A stretch of 64,000 nt of DNA from the NCBI RefSeq assembly GCF_024171765.1, contig NZ_JAMTCI010000002.1, positions 434,001 to 498,000 on the forward strand. The letters run 5' to 3'. The position numbers were made by a program, and so were the translations under genes. Source of the stretch: Williamsia deligens (GTDB lineage Bacteria > Actinomycetota > Actinomycetes > Mycobacteriales > Mycobacteriaceae). The notes beneath the pieces were generated by a model. It was given only the letters and a program-made list of their open reading frames with translations. It was not told where the DNA came from and searched no databases. Position 1 is the first letter of the stretch; each line of letters opens with the position of its first letter. Shown here one piece after another: positions 18,985 to 28,002 of the stretch.

Positions 18985-20199
18985 CTAGAAGAGCTTGAGC
19001 GGATTGACGATGTCGGCGGTCAGGGTGAGGACCATGTAGGACCCCATCACCGCGAGCACCGCATAGGTGGCGGGCATGAGCTTGAGGTAGTCGACGGGCC
19101 CGGCGCGGCTCATCCCGAGGCGTCGACGGATGGTGTCGCGGATCTTCTCGTATCCGACGATGGCCATGTGCCCGCCGTCGAGCGGGAGCAGTGGCACGAG
19201 GTTGAACAGGCCGAGGAAGAAGTTGATGCTCACCAGCAGCAGCACGAACGTCTGCCACAGGCCGCGTTCGGCGGCCTGTCCCCCGATGACCGTCGCGCCC
19301 AGCACGCTGACCGGGGTGTCGGCGGCGCGTTCGCCACCGGTGACCGCGGTCCACAGCGCCCCGACCTTCTGCGGCAGCGCGATCAGCGAGTCCCAGGTGG
19401 CGTGGGCGAGCTGGCCGGTGAAGACCACCGCTCCGGGGACGGCGCCGACGACGCTGAAGTCCTTGTGGGAGGTCTGCGGGTAGGAGATGCCGATCTGGCG
19501 GACGGTCAGCGGTGCGTCGAGACCGGTGCCCGTGCCGGGCTGGTAGGTGACCGTGTCCGGCGTGATCTGTACCTGCCGGACGACGCCGTCCCTGCGGATC
19601 GCGAGATCGAGCGGACCCGAGGAGTACCGGACGAGTGGCGTCATCTGGGCGGCGGTCGTGACGTTCGCGCCGTTCACCGAGAGGATCTGGTCACCGGGGA
19701 GCAGACCCGCGGCCGCGGCGGGCCCGGTCCCGGTGCACGGTGAGGAGGTCCCGTCACCGGCGATGGTCGACGAGACGCAGTCCGTGGTCGCGACCTTCGC
19801 GGGCGGCGGTGGCGCGTTCAGGTTCGGCAACCCCCACCCGATGGCGAGGATGACGATGAGGACGAACCCCAGGATGAAGTTCTGGGCCGGTCCGGCGAGC
19901 AACACGACCAGCCGCTTCCACGCCTTCTGCCGGAACATGGCGCGGTCGGCGTGTTCGGGTGCGACCTCGTCGTAGGTGGTCATCCCGGCGATGTCGCAGA
20001 AACCACCCAGCGGGATCGCCTTGATGCCGTACTCGGTGTCCCCGCGCCGCGTCGACCACAGGGTGGGGCCGAAGCCGACGAAGTACCGCCGGACGACCAT
20101 GCCGGTGCGCTGCGCGGCCCACATGTGGCCGCACTCGTGCCATGCGATGGACAGCAGCAGTCCGAGCGCGAACACGACCACGCCGATGATGAAGCCCAC
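18985..20199 (-). CDS. rip1: Site-2 membrane metalloprotease (Rip1/RseP-like)
   Basis: 404 residues. The zinc-protease motif HECGH (about 21-25) lies in the first membrane helix, a PDZ-like domain spans about 150-250, and the third active-site element LPLDGGH is in a C-terminal helix. Family members cut transmembrane segments of anti-sigma factors and other membrane proteins; in mycobacteria Rip1 controls several sigma-factor regulons and cell-envelope lipids. The GTG start has AGGAGG about ten bases upstream. It sits between dxr and ispG, spaced by 39 and 12 bases, so cotranscription with isoprenoid genes is likely. Its own substrates are not in this window. Confidence 0.94.
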   Translation of the reverse strand: MGFIIGVVVFALGLLLSIAWHECGHMWAAQRTGMVVRRYFVGFGPTLWSTRRGDTEYGIKAIPLGGFCDIAGMTTYDEVAPEHADRAMFRQKAWKRLVVLLAGPAQNFILGFVLIVILAIGWGLPNLNAPPPPAKVATTDCVSSTIAGDGTSSPCTGTGPAAAAGLLPGDQILSVNGANVTTAAQMTPLVRYSSGPLDLAIRRDGVVRQVQITPDTVTYQPGTGTGLDAPLTVRQIGISYPQTSHKDFSVVGAVPGAVVFTGQLAHATWDSLIALPQKVGALWTAVTGGERAADTPVSVLGATVIGGQAAERGLWQTFVLLLVSINFFLGLFNLVPLLPLDGGHMAIVGYEKIRDTIRRRLGMSRAGPVDYLKLMPATYAVLAVMGSYMVLTLTADIVNPLKLF

Positions 20200-20238
20200 C
20201 TGCCCGTGTCCTCCTGCCCGAGTTCGCCGTGGGTGGGA

Positions 20239-21495
20239 TCAGCGCGACTGCGCCGCCACCAGGTCCTCCGCGCTGCGCCGCGCCCATGCGTCGGCTGCGA
20301 GGACGTCGTCCACGGTACCCGGTTCCCGCGACCACTCGTCGGCTCGCTCGAGGACGTCGGACACGATCCCGACGATGCGCGGGAACGTGATGGCGCCGTC
20401 GAGGAAGGCCTGCGCAGAGATCTCGTTCGCCGCGTTGAACACGCAGGTCAGCGAGCCACCCCGCGTCCCGGCCGCACGGGCGAGGTCGATCGCGGGGAAC
20501 ACCTCGGCGTCGACGGGCTCGAACGTCCACTGCGACGCGGTGGTGAAGTCGCAGGCGCTCGACGCGCCCGGGACCCGGTCGGGCCAGCCCAGGGCCAGCG
20601 CGATGGGCAGTTTCATCGACGGCGGTGAGGCCTTGGCGATGGTGGCGCCGTCGACGAAGGTGACCATCGAGTGCACGATCGACTGCGGGTGCACGGTGAC
20701 GTCGATGCGGTCGTACGGGACATCGAACAGCAGGTGCGCCTCGACCACCTCGAGCGCCTTGTTCACCAGCGTCGCCGAGTTCAGGGTGATCATCGGACCC
20801 ATCGACCAGGTGGGGTGCTTGCCGGCCTGCTCGGGGGTGACGTCGGCGACCTGCTCGGCCGTCCACCCGCGGAAGGGCCCGCCGGACGCGGTCACGACGA
20901 GCCGCTCCACCTCGGCGGCCGTCCCCGACCGCAGGCACTGCGCGATCGCGGAGTGCTCGGAGTCCACCGGGACGATCTGACCGGGCGCGGCGGCGGCCAG
21001 GACCAGCGATCCCCCGGCGACGAGTGATTCCTTGTTGGCCAGGGCCAGCTGAGCACCGGAGGCCAGGGCGGCCAGGGTGGGACGGAGGCCGAGCGAGCCC
21101 ACGACCCCGTTGAGGACGACATCGGCGGGGACGTCGCCGACGAGGTCGACGAGGGCGTTCGCGCCGCTGCGGACCGGCCCGCGGGCGAGTGGACCGCCGT
21201 CGAGGAGTGCGTCGAGACGGCGGGCGGCGGACGGGTCGGCGATCGCCACCCTGTCCGAGGCCACCCCCGTCGCCGCCATCTGCTCGGCGACGAGCTGCGG
21301 GTTCGACCCGCCGGCGGCCAGCGCGACGACCTCGAACCGCTCGGGGTGCTCGGCGACGACCTCGAGGGCCTGCACCCCGATCGACCCCGTCGAGCCGAGG
21401 ATCGTGACCCGGATGCGGCGCCCGTCCGACGGCGTGGTCGACGGGGTGGTCGACGGGGAGCCCGGCGGGCGCGGGGGTGATGGCACGACGGTCAT
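20239..21495 (-). CDS. dxr: 1-deoxy-D-xylulose 5-phosphate reductoisomerase
   Basis: 418 residues. It converts deoxyxylulose phosphate to methylerythritol phosphate with NADPH, the first committed MEP step and the fosmidomycin target. The nucleotide-binding motif ILGSTGSIG is near residue 33, the metal/substrate region [14 protein letters not shown] in the middle and the flexible-loop/active-site region GPFRGW and [16 protein letters not shown] follow. About 28 N-terminal residues are Pro/Ser/Thr-rich with a duplicated [11 protein letters not shown] at 21495 follows a G-run. It diverges from the DUF2631 gene and leads the dxr-rip1-ispG unit. Confidence 0.95.
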   Translation of the reverse strand: MTVVPSPPRPPGSPSTTPSTTPSDGRRIRVTILGSTGSIGVQALEVVAEHPERFEVVALAAGGSNPQLVAEQMAATGVASDRVAIADPSAARRLDALLDGGPLARGPVRSGANALVDLVGDVPADVVLNGVVGSLGLRPTLAALASGAQLALANKESLVAGGSLVLAAAAPGQIVPVDSEHSAIAQCLRSGTAAEVERLVVTASGGPFRGWTAEQVADVTPEQAGKHPTWSMGPMITLNSATLVNKALEVVEAHLLFDVPYDRIDVTVHPQSIVHSMVTFVDGATIAKASPPSMKLPIALALGWPDRVPGASSACDFTTASQWTFEPVDAEVFPAIDLARAAGTRGGSLTCVFNAANEISAQAFLDGAITFPRIVGIVSDVLERADEWSREPGTVDDVLAADAWARRSAEDLVAAQSR

Positions 21496-21507
21496 TGTGC
21501 CCCCCGA

Positions 21508-21513
21508 TATGCT
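21508..21513 (+). promoter_or_regulatory. Possible -10 TATGCT for the DUF2631 gene
   Basis: TATGCT lies about 69 bases before the GTG at 21582 in the 86-base gap between divergent dxr and the DUF2631 gene. No convincing -35 is seen. The downstream leader carries a clear Shine-Dalgarno. Confidence 0.3.
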
Positions 21514-21581
21514 GTGGCTACTACACGCCATCGTTGACGGCGCCGCGCCGCGTGGCCGGTGCGGGAGATCCAGGAGGAACC

Positions 21582-21875
21582 GTGGCCGACACCGAGATCG
21601 CCCAGACCGACGACCACTCGCACGAGGTGCAGGTCGTCGACACCGGTTGGCGTCGCGAGCCCACGGACGCGCCGTCGGCGAGGTTCGGGTGGCACGGTGA
21701 GTCGAAGACCGCGATGCGCATCGCGGGCTGGATCTCCGGTCTGGCGCTGCTGGCGATGATCATCGGCAACCACAAGGGTCACGTCGAGGACCTGTACCTC
21801 ATCGGCGTCACCGCCGTGCTGTGGTTCGTCCTGCTCCGCGACCTCGTGCTCTCGCGCGGCAAGTGGAAGAACTGA
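21582..21875 (+). CDS. DUF2631 small membrane protein
   Basis: 97 residues. The soluble N-terminal half is acidic and His-containing; it is followed by two closely spaced membrane segments (about 48-62, [15 protein letters not shown], and about 70-85, [18 protein letters not shown]), with the positively charged end RGKWKN. It matches the actinobacterial DUF2631 family, found next to dxr in related genomes. The function is unknown. The GTG start has AGGAGGAACC directly upstream, one of the best ribosome binding sites in the window, in contrast to its leaderless neighbours. It converges on rlmN across a hairpin. Confidence 0.85.
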   Translation: MADTEIAQTDDHSHEVQVVDTGWRREPTDAPSARFGWHGESKTAMRIAGWISGLALLAMIIGNHKGHVEDLYLIGVTAVLWFVLLRDLVLSRGKWKN

Positions 21876-21893
21876 CCCAGAGTCTTCTGGGTC
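21874..21893. terminator. Bidirectional hairpin between DUF2631 gene and rlmN
   Basis: A perfect 8-bp stem GACCCAGA/TCTGGGTC with loop GTCT fills the entire 18-base gap and includes the last base pair of the DUF2631 stop codon; it ends one base before the rlmN stop. Both converging genes would end here. Confidence 0.65.
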
Positions 21894-23003
21894 TCACCCT
21901 TCTGCGGCGAGCTGCCCGCACGCGGCAGCGATCTCCTGACCACGGGTGTCCCGCACGGTGCACACCACACCGCCCTCGTTGACCCGGCGGACGAACTCCC
22001 GCTCGACGTCCTTGGGCGCGGCGTCCCACTCGCTGCCCGGTGTCGGGTTCAGCGGGATGACGTTGACGTGCACCAGATGTCCGAGGTGCTTGCGCAGGCG
22101 ACGGGCCAGCAGATCCGCCCGCCACGGCTGATCGTTCACGTCACGGATCAGGGCGTACTCGATCGACACCCGCCGGCCGGACACGTCGGCGTAGTACCGG
22201 GCCGATTCCAGCACCTCCTCGACCGACCAGCGGTTGTTCACCGGGACGAGGGTGTCGCGGAGTTCGTCGTCGGGCGTGTGCAGGGACACGGCCAGCCGCA
22301 CCTGCATCTTCTCGTCGGCGAGACGCCGGATCGCCGGGGCGAGGCCGACCGTCGACACGGTCACCGACCGCTGCGAGATCCCGAGTCCCTCGGGTGCCGG
22401 TGCCGTGATGCGGTGCACGGCGTCGCGCACCCGCGTGTAGTTGGCGAGAGGCTCGCCCATGCCCATGAACACCACGTTCGACAGGCGTCGGGCGCCGGTC
22501 AGCTCCCCGTCGGCGACGGCACGCGCCGCCGCGCGGACCTGGTCGACGATCTCGGCGGTGGACAGGTTGCGGTCCAACCCGCCCTGGCCGGTCGCACAGA
22601 ACGGGCAGGCCATCCCGCAGCCCGCCTGACTCGACACGCACACCGTCGTGCGGCCGGAGTACCCCATCAGCACCGACTCAAGCATGGTGCCGTCGTGCAG
22701 ACGCCACAACGTCTTGCGCGTGGTCCCGTCGTCGCACGCGATGTGCCGCACCGGGGTCATCAAGGTCGGGAACAACGCCTGCGCGACCGCCGCCCGCATC
22801 CCCGCAGGCAGATCGGTCATCTCCTCGGGATCGGCGCACAGTCGGCTGTAGTACTGGCGAGCGAGCTGATCGGCACGGAACGTCGGCAGACCCAGGGCGG
22901 CGACCGCCTCCCGTCGCCCGGCCTGGTCGAGGTCGGCGAGGTGGGTCGGCGGACGACCCCGTCGGGGTGCGTCGAACACGAGGGGAAGTGCGGGGCCTGC
23001 CAT
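21894..23003 (-). CDS. rlmN: Dual-specificity 23S rRNA/tRNA adenine-C2 methyltransferase RlmN
   Basis: 369 residues. A radical-SAM enzyme that methylates A2503 of 23S rRNA and A37 of some tRNAs. The radical-SAM cluster motif CGMACPFC is present, together with GMGEPLANY and the C-terminal [13 protein letters not shown] whose Cys carries the methyl intermediate. The length is normal. The ATG at 23003 has only a distant G-run as a ribosome binding site. It diverges from the LapA-like gene. A Cfr-type resistance enzyme is unlikely given the full RlmN-like N-terminus and the conserved chromosomal location (Rv2880c position). Confidence 0.95.
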   Translation of the reverse strand: MAGPALPLVFDAPRRGRPPTHLADLDQAGRREAVAALGLPTFRADQLARQYYSRLCADPEEMTDLPAGMRAAVAQALFPTLMTPVRHIACDDGTTRKTLWRLHDGTMLESVLMGYSGRTTVCVSSQAGCGMACPFCATGQGGLDRNLSTAEIVDQVRAAARAVADGELTGARRLSNVVFMGMGEPLANYTRVRDAVHRITAPAPEGLGISQRSVTVSTVGLAPAIRRLADEKMQVRLAVSLHTPDDELRDTLVPVNNRWSVEEVLESARYYADVSGRRVSIEYALIRDVNDQPWRADLLARRLRKHLGHLVHVNVIPLNPTPGSEWDAAPKDVEREFVRRVNEGGVVCTVRDTRGQEIAAACGQLAAEG

Positions 23004-23118
23004 ACCCGAAACGGTCCCCCACCTGCGCGCAGAAATCCAATCGTCACCGCGGCGGATGCCTGGTCACGATCGGTCACCATCCCCACGCGAGTCGTCGCGC
23101 GGCGTGGGGCGACGGTGG

Positions 23119-23484
23119 ATGATGACTGCCATGACGAACCCCCAGTCCTCCGCCGCATCGGACCCCGACCCGACCCGGGACGACGGTCCGCCCGCCCCCC
23201 ACGGCGACCAGCCCGACTCGGTCAAGCAGGCACTCGCCGAGGTCCGCCACACCCGGACCAAGTCGGCGTGGGTCGGCATCATCGTCGGGGCGATCGTGCT
23301 GATCCTGCTCCTGGTCTTCATCCTGCAGAACCTGGACAAGCAGGAGATCCAGCTCTTCTTCTGGCAGGTGAACCTGCCGCAGGGTGTGAGCCTGCTGATC
23401 GCCGCCATCGCCGGCGCCCTCATCACCGCCGTCGTGGGCGGCGCGCGGATGTTCCAGGTGCGTCGGGCGGTCCGCAAGGCCTGA
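23119..23484 (+). CDS. LapA-like small integral membrane protein (DUF1049)
   Basis: 121 residues. About 45 polar residues rich in Asp and Pro are followed by TM1 (about 52-70, WVGIIVGAIVLILLLVFILQN), a short KQEIQLFFWQVNLP hairpin linker and TM2 (about 85-105), then a basic RRAVRKA tail. The N-Q-pattern after TM1 is the signature of the LapA/DUF1049 family. In enterobacteria LapA acts with LapB in lipopolysaccharide control, but the actinobacterial homologues have no assigned role. Start uncertain: ATGs at 23119, 23122 and 23131 are all possible. Confidence 0.82.
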   Translation: MMTAMTNPQSSAASDPDPTRDDGPPAPHGDQPDSVKQALAEVRHTRTKSAWVGIIVGAIVLILLLVFILQNLDKQEIQLFFWQVNLPQGVSLLIAAIAGALITAVVGGARMFQVRRAVRKA

Positions 23485-23490
23485 CCCGTT

Positions 23491-23519
23491 CCGCCGCGCC
23501 CGGTGCCCGGGCGCGGCGG
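23491..23519. terminator. 13-bp bidirectional hairpin between lapA-like gene and cdsA
   Basis: A perfect 13-bp all-G/C stem (23491-23503 with 23507-23519) with a TGC loop lies in the 40-base gap between two converging genes. It is the strongest inverted repeat in the window and should stop transcription from both sides. Confidence 0.75.
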
Positions 23520-23524
23520 GCGCG

Positions 23525-24406
23525 TCACAGCAGGGCGCCGAGGATCGCCCAGACCACGAACGCGCTGGGCAGGATCGAGTCGAGACGGTCCATGATTCCG
23601 CCGTGGCCGGGCAGCAGCGTGCCCATGTCCTTGATACCGAGGTCGCGCTTGACCTGCGACTCGACGAGGTCGCCGAGGGTCGCGCAGATCACCAGCACCG
23701 GGCCGAGGGCCAGGCCGATCCACCAGTGCGCGTCGAGCAGGAACGTCACCAGGAGCACCGAGCCGACGGTGCCGAACACCAGCGACCCGCCCATCCCCTC
23801 CCAGGACTTCTTCGGACTGATCGCCGGCACCATCGGGTGCCGACCGAACAGCACACCGGCGGTGTAGCCGCCGACGTCGGAGCACACGACGACGATCATG
23901 AGGGTGAGCACACGCGCCCAGCCGTGATCCTGGGTGACCATGATGATGGCGAACGCCGCGAACAGCGGCAGCCAGGCGAGCACGAACACGGTGACCGCGA
24001 GATCGCGGAGGTAGTTGACCGGGGCCGTGGTCCGTCCGCTGCTCAGCAGCTTCCACACCATCGCCACCAGCACAGTCGCCGCGAAGGCGACCAATGCCCC
24101 GGTGGGTCCCCACGGCCACGCCGACCACATGATCGCCTGCCCACCGAGCATGAGCGGCGCCACGCCGACGGCGTAGCCACCGTCCCGGACGCGTTTCACG
24201 ACCTCCCAGGTGGCGACCGCGATCGACACGGCGACGACCGGGATCCAGACGAGGGGGACGAACACCAGGACGAGGATGACGCCGACGCCGAGCGACCCAC
24301 CGACCGCGATCGCCGCCGGCAGGTCACGACCCGCGCGGGACGTCTTCTGCGCCGCGGTTTCCTGCGTCTCCTCGGTCACCCGAGCGCCCTCGCTGTCGGT
24401 ACTCAC
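23525..24406 (-). CDS. cdsA: Phosphatidate cytidylyltransferase
   Basis: 293 residues with about seven or eight membrane helices. It makes CDP-diacylglycerol, the precursor of phosphatidylinositol, PIMs, cardiolipin and phosphatidylethanolamine. The family signature near the C-terminus is visible as [20 protein letters not shown] followed by GIMDRLDS. The first 35 residues are soluble and polar. The GTG start overlaps the frr stop as GTGA, so the gene is coupled to ribosome recycling factor, the same pyrH-frr-cdsA order found in M. tuberculosis and many bacteria. Confidence 0.95.
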   Translation of the reverse strand: MSTDSEGARVTEETQETAAQKTSRAGRDLPAAIAVGGSLGVGVILVLVFVPLVWIPVVAVSIAVATWEVVKRVRDGGYAVGVAPLMLGGQAIMWSAWPWGPTGALVAFAATVLVAMVWKLLSSGRTTAPVNYLRDLAVTVFVLAWLPLFAAFAIIMVTQDHGWARVLTLMIVVVCSDVGGYTAGVLFGRHPMVPAISPKKSWEGMGGSLVFGTVGSVLLVTFLLDAHWWIGLALGPVLVICATLGDLVESQVKRDLGIKDMGTLLPGHGGIMDRLDSILPSAFVVWAILGALL

Positions 24407-24960
24407 ACCTCCAGCAGCTCGCTTTCCTTGTTCTTCACCAGCTCGTCGACCTGGGTGACGTACCCGGCGGTGGTCTTGTCGAGGTCCTTCTCCGCGCGGT
24501 TCACCTCGTCCTCGCCGGCCTCGCCGTCCTTCTGGATGCGCTTGAGCTCGTCGACGGCCTTGCGGCGCACGTTGCGGATGGAGATCTTCGCGTCCTCACC
24601 CTTGGACTTCACCTGCTTGACCAGTTCGCGGCGACGTTCCTCGGTCAGCTGCGGCACGGCGACACGGATTATCGACCCGTCGTTGGTGGGGTTCACGCCG
24701 AGATCGGAGTTGCGGATGGCGGTCTCGATGGCGTTCAGCGACGACGCCTCGTAGGGCTTGATGACCACGAGCCGCGCCTCCGGGGTGGAGATGGAGGACA
24801 GCTGCGTGATCGGGGTGGTCGCGCCGTAGTAGTCGATGACGATGCGGTTGAACATCGACGGGTTCGCGCGACCGGTGCGCACCGACCCCATGTCGTCGCG
24901 GGCGACGCCCACGGCCTTCTCCATCTTCTCCTCGGCGTCGAAGAGTGTCTCGTCGATCAT
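24403..24960 (-). CDS. frr: Ribosome recycling factor
   Basis: 185 residues, the standard length. It splits the post-termination ribosome together with EF-G. Conserved segments [31 protein letters not shown] and the C-terminal coiled-coil region after [18 protein letters not shown] are all present. The ATG at 24960 follows GAAGGGCGAGAAC. It lies 66 bases after pyrH and overlaps cdsA, so pyrH-frr-cdsA is one operon, driven by the promoter seen before pyrH. Confidence 0.97.
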   Translation of the reverse strand: MIDETLFDAEEKMEKAVGVARDDMGSVRTGRANPSMFNRIVIDYYGATTPITQLSSISTPEARLVVIKPYEASSLNAIETAIRNSDLGVNPTNDGSIIRVAVPQLTEERRRELVKQVKSKGEDAKISIRNVRRKAVDELKRIQKDGEAGEDEVNRAEKDLDKTTAGYVTQVDELVKNKESELLEV

Positions 24961-25026
24961 GTTCTCGCCCTTCGTCGTCGTCGCTGATCTGTCGTCGCCG
25001 GCCGGTGGACGGCGGCGGGGTGACGA

Positions 25027-25779
25027 TCAGATGACCAGTGTCCCGATCTTCTCACCCGCGACCGCGCGGGCGATGTTGCCCTCCTGCAGCAGGTTGAAGA
25101 CGAGGATCGGCATCTTGTTGTCCATGCAGAGGCTGAAGGCCGTCGAGTCCGCCACCGCGAGGCCCTTCTCCAACACCTCGCGGTGACTGATCTCGCGGTA
25201 GAGGGTGGCGTCGGGGTCGGTCCGGGGGTCGGCGCTGTAGACCCCGTCGACCGCCTTCGCCATCAGCACCACCTCGGCCTTGATCTCCAACGCCCGCTGG
25301 GCGGCGGTCGTGTCGGTGGAGAAGTAGGGCATCCCCATCCCCGCACCGAAGATGACCACACGGCCCTTCTCGAGGTGCCGCTGCGCCCGCAACGGGATGT
25401 ACGGTTCGGCGACCTGACCCATCGTGATGGCCGTCTGCACGCGGGTGACGATGCCCTGCTTCTCCAGGAAGTCCTGCAGCGCAAGGCAGTTCATCACCGT
25501 GCCGAGCATCCCCATGTAGTCCGAGCGGGACCGCTCCAGGCCGCGCTGCTGCAGCTCCGCGCCGCGGAAGAAGTTGCCGCCGCCGATGACGACGGCGACC
25601 TGCACCCCGGTGCGGACGACCTCGGCGATCTGCGCCGCGACCGTCGAGACGACGTCGGGATCGAGTCCGACCTTGCCGCCGCCGAACATCTCGCCACCCA
25701 GCTTCAGCACCACCCGGGAGAAGCCCGGTCGGGCCGGCGCGCCGGCCGGTCCGGTCGTTCCCGCAGAACCGTCGCTCAC
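25027..25779 (-). CDS. pyrH: UMP kinase
   Basis: 250 residues. It phosphorylates UMP to UDP with ATP; family enzymes are hexameric and allosterically controlled by GTP and UTP. The amino-acid-kinase fold is shown by [32 protein letters not shown] and [13 protein letters not shown]. About 25 N-terminal residues, rich in Gly, Ala and Pro, are an extension. The GTG start at 25779 has AAGGAG six bases upstream. A sigma-70-type promoter (25835-25862) gives a leader of about 50 bases. Confidence 0.96.
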   Translation of the reverse strand: MSDGSAGTTGPAGAPARPGFSRVVLKLGGEMFGGGKVGLDPDVVSTVAAQIAEVVRTGVQVAVVIGGGNFFRGAELQQRGLERSRSDYMGMLGTVMNCLALQDFLEKQGIVTRVQTAITMGQVAEPYIPLRAQRHLEKGRVVIFGAGMGMPYFSTDTTAAQRALEIKAEVVLMAKAVDGVYSADPRTDPDATLYREISHREVLEKGLAVADSTAFSLCMDNKMPILVFNLLQEGNIARAVAGEKIGTLVI

Positions 25780-25834
25780 TCGTGCTCCTTCGCGGTGGTG
25801 GTCGGTCCGGGCGTCGCGCCGCGGTCCGCGGACA

Positions 25835-25862
25835 ATCCTATGCGGTGCACTCACCCCGTCAT
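25835..25862 (-). promoter_or_regulatory. Promoter of pyrH-frr-cdsA
   Basis: On the minus strand ATGACG (25862-25857), a 16-base spacer and TAGGAT (25840-25835) form a plausible housekeeping promoter. The start would lie about 50 bases before the pyrH GTG. It is downstream of the tsf terminator hairpin, so pyrH is separated from rpsB-tsf. Confidence 0.5.
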
Positions 25863-25875
25863 GCCCCAGACGCGG

Positions 25876-25909
25876 ACGAACCCCGGAGCACGGGGCTTCC
25901 GGGGTTCGT
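25876..25909 (-). terminator. Hairpin after tsf
   Basis: An 11-bp perfect stem, ACGAACCCCGG with CCGGGGTTCGT, and a 12-base loop lie 18 bases after the tsf stop on the minus strand and before the pyrH promoter. It is the likely end of the rpsB-tsf transcript. Confidence 0.65.
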
Positions 25910-25926
25910 CGCTGGACTCGGCCGAC

Positions 25927-26751
25927 TCAGGCCTGACCGACCTCGAAACGCGAGAAGCGGGTGATGGTGACACCGGCCTCGTCGAGCAGAGCCTTCACCG
26001 TCTTCTTCGAGTCCTGCACCGACGGCTGGTCGGTGAGGACGACGTCCTTGTAGAAGCCGTTGACGCGACCCTCGGTGATCTTGGCCAGGGCCTGCTCGGG
26101 CTTGCCCTCCTCGCGCGCGGTCTGCTCGGCGATGCGCCGCTCGTTCTCGACGATGTCGGCGGGCACCTCCTCGCGGGTGGCGTAGCGGGCCTTGAGCGCG
26201 GCGACCTGCATCGCGGCGCCGCGTGCGGCCTCCGCGGCGTCGGGACCGTCGCCGGTGTACTCGACGAGCACGCCCACGGCGGGGGGCAGATCCGACGCGC
26301 GCTTGTGCAGGTAGCTCGCGACCGAGCCCTCGTAGCGGACGACGCGACGCAGTTCGAGCTTCTCGCCGATCTTCGCCGAGAGTGCGGCCACGGCGTCGGC
26401 GACGGTCTGACCGTCGAGCTCGGCTGCGGACAACTCGTCGAGGTCAGAGGCCTTCGACGCCACCGCGGCGTCGACGATCTTGTCCGCGAGTTCCTGGAAC
26501 TCGGCGTTCTTCGCGACGAAGTCGGTCTCGCTGTTGATCTCGACCATCACGCCGTCGCGTGCGGCGACGAGGCCTTCGGCGGTGGACCGCTCGGCGCGCT
26601 TGCCGACGTCCTTCGCGCCCTTGATGCGCAGCTCCTCGACCGCCTTGTCGAAGTCGCCGTCGTTGTTGGCCAGGGCGTTCTTGCAGTCCATCATCCCCGA
26701 GCCGGTCAGCTCACGGAGCCGCTTGACGTCGGCGGCGGTGTAGTTCGCCAT
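25927..26751 (-). CDS. tsf: Elongation factor Ts
   Basis: 274 residues. It exchanges GDP for GTP on EF-Tu. The N-terminal UBA-like domain with [16 protein letters not shown] and the TDFVAKN core motif are clear, and the rest covers the two dimerisation-like subdomains. The ATG at 26751 has AAGGAGG eleven bases upstream. It follows rpsB by 88 bases, within which a strong hairpin lies; the standard rpsB-tsf pair. Confidence 0.97.
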   Translation of the reverse strand: MANYTAADVKRLRELTGSGMMDCKNALANNDGDFDKAVEELRIKGAKDVGKRAERSTAEGLVAARDGVMVEINSETDFVAKNAEFQELADKIVDAAVASKASDLDELSAAELDGQTVADAVAALSAKIGEKLELRRVVRYEGSVASYLHKRASDLPPAVGVLVEYTGDGPDAAEAARGAAMQVAALKARYATREEVPADIVENERRIAEQTAREEGKPEQALAKITEGRVNGFYKDVVLTDQPSVQDSKKTVKALLDEAGVTITRFSRFEVGQA

Positions 26752-26783
26752 GAGTGGCGAGCCTCCTTCTCGTGTGACGGGGA

Positions 26784-26813
26784 CCGCCCCACCGGAGATC
26801 TCCGATGGGGCGG
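26784..26813 (-). terminator. Intercistronic hairpin between rpsB and tsf
   Basis: An 8-bp stem CCGCCCCA/TGGGGCGG (26784-26791 with 26806-26813) encloses the self-complementary CGGAGATCTCCG. It lies between the rpsB stop and the tsf ribosome binding site. It may be a partial terminator that lowers tsf relative to rpsB, or an RNA-processing or stability element. Confidence 0.55.
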
Positions 26814-26839
26814 GCACCCGTGGGTGGTGTGTCGAGCTG

Positions 26840-27715
26840 TCAGGCCTGCGCGGTCGGCGCCTCGGTGGCGGCGGGAGCCGCTGTCGCCTCCGTGGCGGGG
26901 GCCGCGGTCGCCTCGGCCGCGGGGGCGTCGGTCGGTGCGGACGCCTGGGTCAGCAACTCCTGCTCCCACTCGGCCAGCGGTTCGCCGGCACCGGCCTCGG
27001 GCTTCGCGTCGGCGTCGGCCGACTGGCCGGCGCGTGCCTGGACACCCTCGGCGACGGCGGAGGCGACCACGCGGGTCAGCAGCGCCGCGCTGCGGATCGC
27101 GTCGTCGTTGCCCGGGATCGGGTAGTCGACGAGGTCGGGATCGCAGTTGGTGTCGAGGATCGCGATGACCGGGATGTTCAGCTTGCGCGCCTCGCCGACG
27201 GCGATGTGCTCCTTGTTGGTGTCCACGACCCAGATCGCGGACGGCACCCTGCCCATGTCGCGGATACCACCGAGGGTCCGGTCGAGCTTGGTCATCTCAC
27301 GCGTCAGCATGAGGATTTCCTTCTTGGTGCGACCCTCGAAGCCACCGGTCTGCTCCATGGTCTCGAGCTCCTTCAGGCGCTGGAGGCGCTTGTGGACCGT
27401 CGAGAAGTTGGTGAGCATGCCGCCCAGCCAGCGCTGGTTGACGTAGGGCATGCCGACGCGGGTCGCCTCTCCGGCGATGGACTCCTGGGCCTGCTTCTTG
27501 GTGCCGACGAACAGGATGGTGCCGCCGTGGGCGACGGTCTCCTTGACGAACTCGTAGGCGCGATCGATGTAGGTCAGCGTCTGCTGCAGATCGATGATGT
27601 AGATGCCGTTGCGGTCGGTGAAGATGAACCGCTTCATCTTCGGGTTCCACCGTCGTGTCTGGTGGCCGAAGTGGGCGCCGCTGTCCAGCAGCTGCTTCAT
27701 GGTGACGACAGCCAT
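26840..27715 (-). CDS. rpsB: 30S ribosomal protein S2
   Basis: 291 residues, longer than the usual 240. The conserved S2 body runs to about residue 225 ([20 protein letters not shown] at the start, [18 protein letters not shown] near the end). The extra tail of about 65 residues is almost all Ala, Glu, Thr and Pro with repeated EATAAPA units. Tails of this kind occur in actinobacterial S2 and are expected to be disordered. The gene has a promoter of the same layout as rplS and rpsP, and a long, structured leader. Confidence 0.96.
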   Translation of the reverse strand: MAVVTMKQLLDSGAHFGHQTRRWNPKMKRFIFTDRNGIYIIDLQQTLTYIDRAYEFVKETVAHGGTILFVGTKKQAQESIAGEATRVGMPYVNQRWLGGMLTNFSTVHKRLQRLKELETMEQTGGFEGRTKKEILMLTREMTKLDRTLGGIRDMGRVPSAIWVVDTNKEHIAVGEARKLNIPVIAILDTNCDPDLVDYPIPGNDDAIRSAALLTRVVASAVAEGVQARAGQSADADAKPEAGAGEPLAEWEQELLTQASAPTDAPAAEATAAPATEATAAPAATEAPTAQA

Positions 27716-27781
27716 GTCGTTGTCTTCTCTCGTGTGCAGTTCGACGTCGGCCGCGGGGTGCGACCGACCCTGACGCCTGCT

Positions 27782-27828
27782 CCGGTCAGAACCCGGCGCT
27801 CCAGTGAGTTCCGGGACCGCCTGACCGG
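27782..27828 (-). promoter_or_regulatory. Structured 5' leader of rpsB
   Basis: Within the roughly 195-base predicted rpsB leader, CCGGTCAG and CTGACCGG (27782-27789 with 27821-27828) pair over 8 bp, enclosing an inner 5-bp stem CCCGG/CCGGG (27792-27796 with 27811-27815) and a 14-base loop. S2 leaders in other bacteria bind S2 as feedback control; whether this one does is untested. No similarity to a named leader family is claimed. Confidence 0.4.
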
Positions 27829-27916
27829 GGTGTGTGCGATGACCGAGCCCCTCTCGGGGTGCTCACCGTGTCCAGGCGTGCGAAGTCACCCCACCGCCAG
27901 GTGGAGTGCGTCGACC

Positions 27917-27949
27917 AGTCTAGACACCCGGCTCCGTCACCACGAAATC
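27917..27949 (-). promoter_or_regulatory. Promoter of rpsB, shared ribosomal-protein layout
   Basis: On the minus strand GACGGATTTCG (the GATTTCG part at 27949-27943) is followed by exactly 20 bases and the -10 TAGACT (27922-27917). The same GATTTCG plus 20-base spacing precedes the -10 of rplS and rpsP. Transcription would start about 195 bases before the rpsB ATG. Confidence 0.55.
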
Positions 27950-28002
27950 CGTCGACCCGCCGTGGGCTCCGGACGGAACCGTGGGTGCTGCCCCTGCGTC
28001 CG

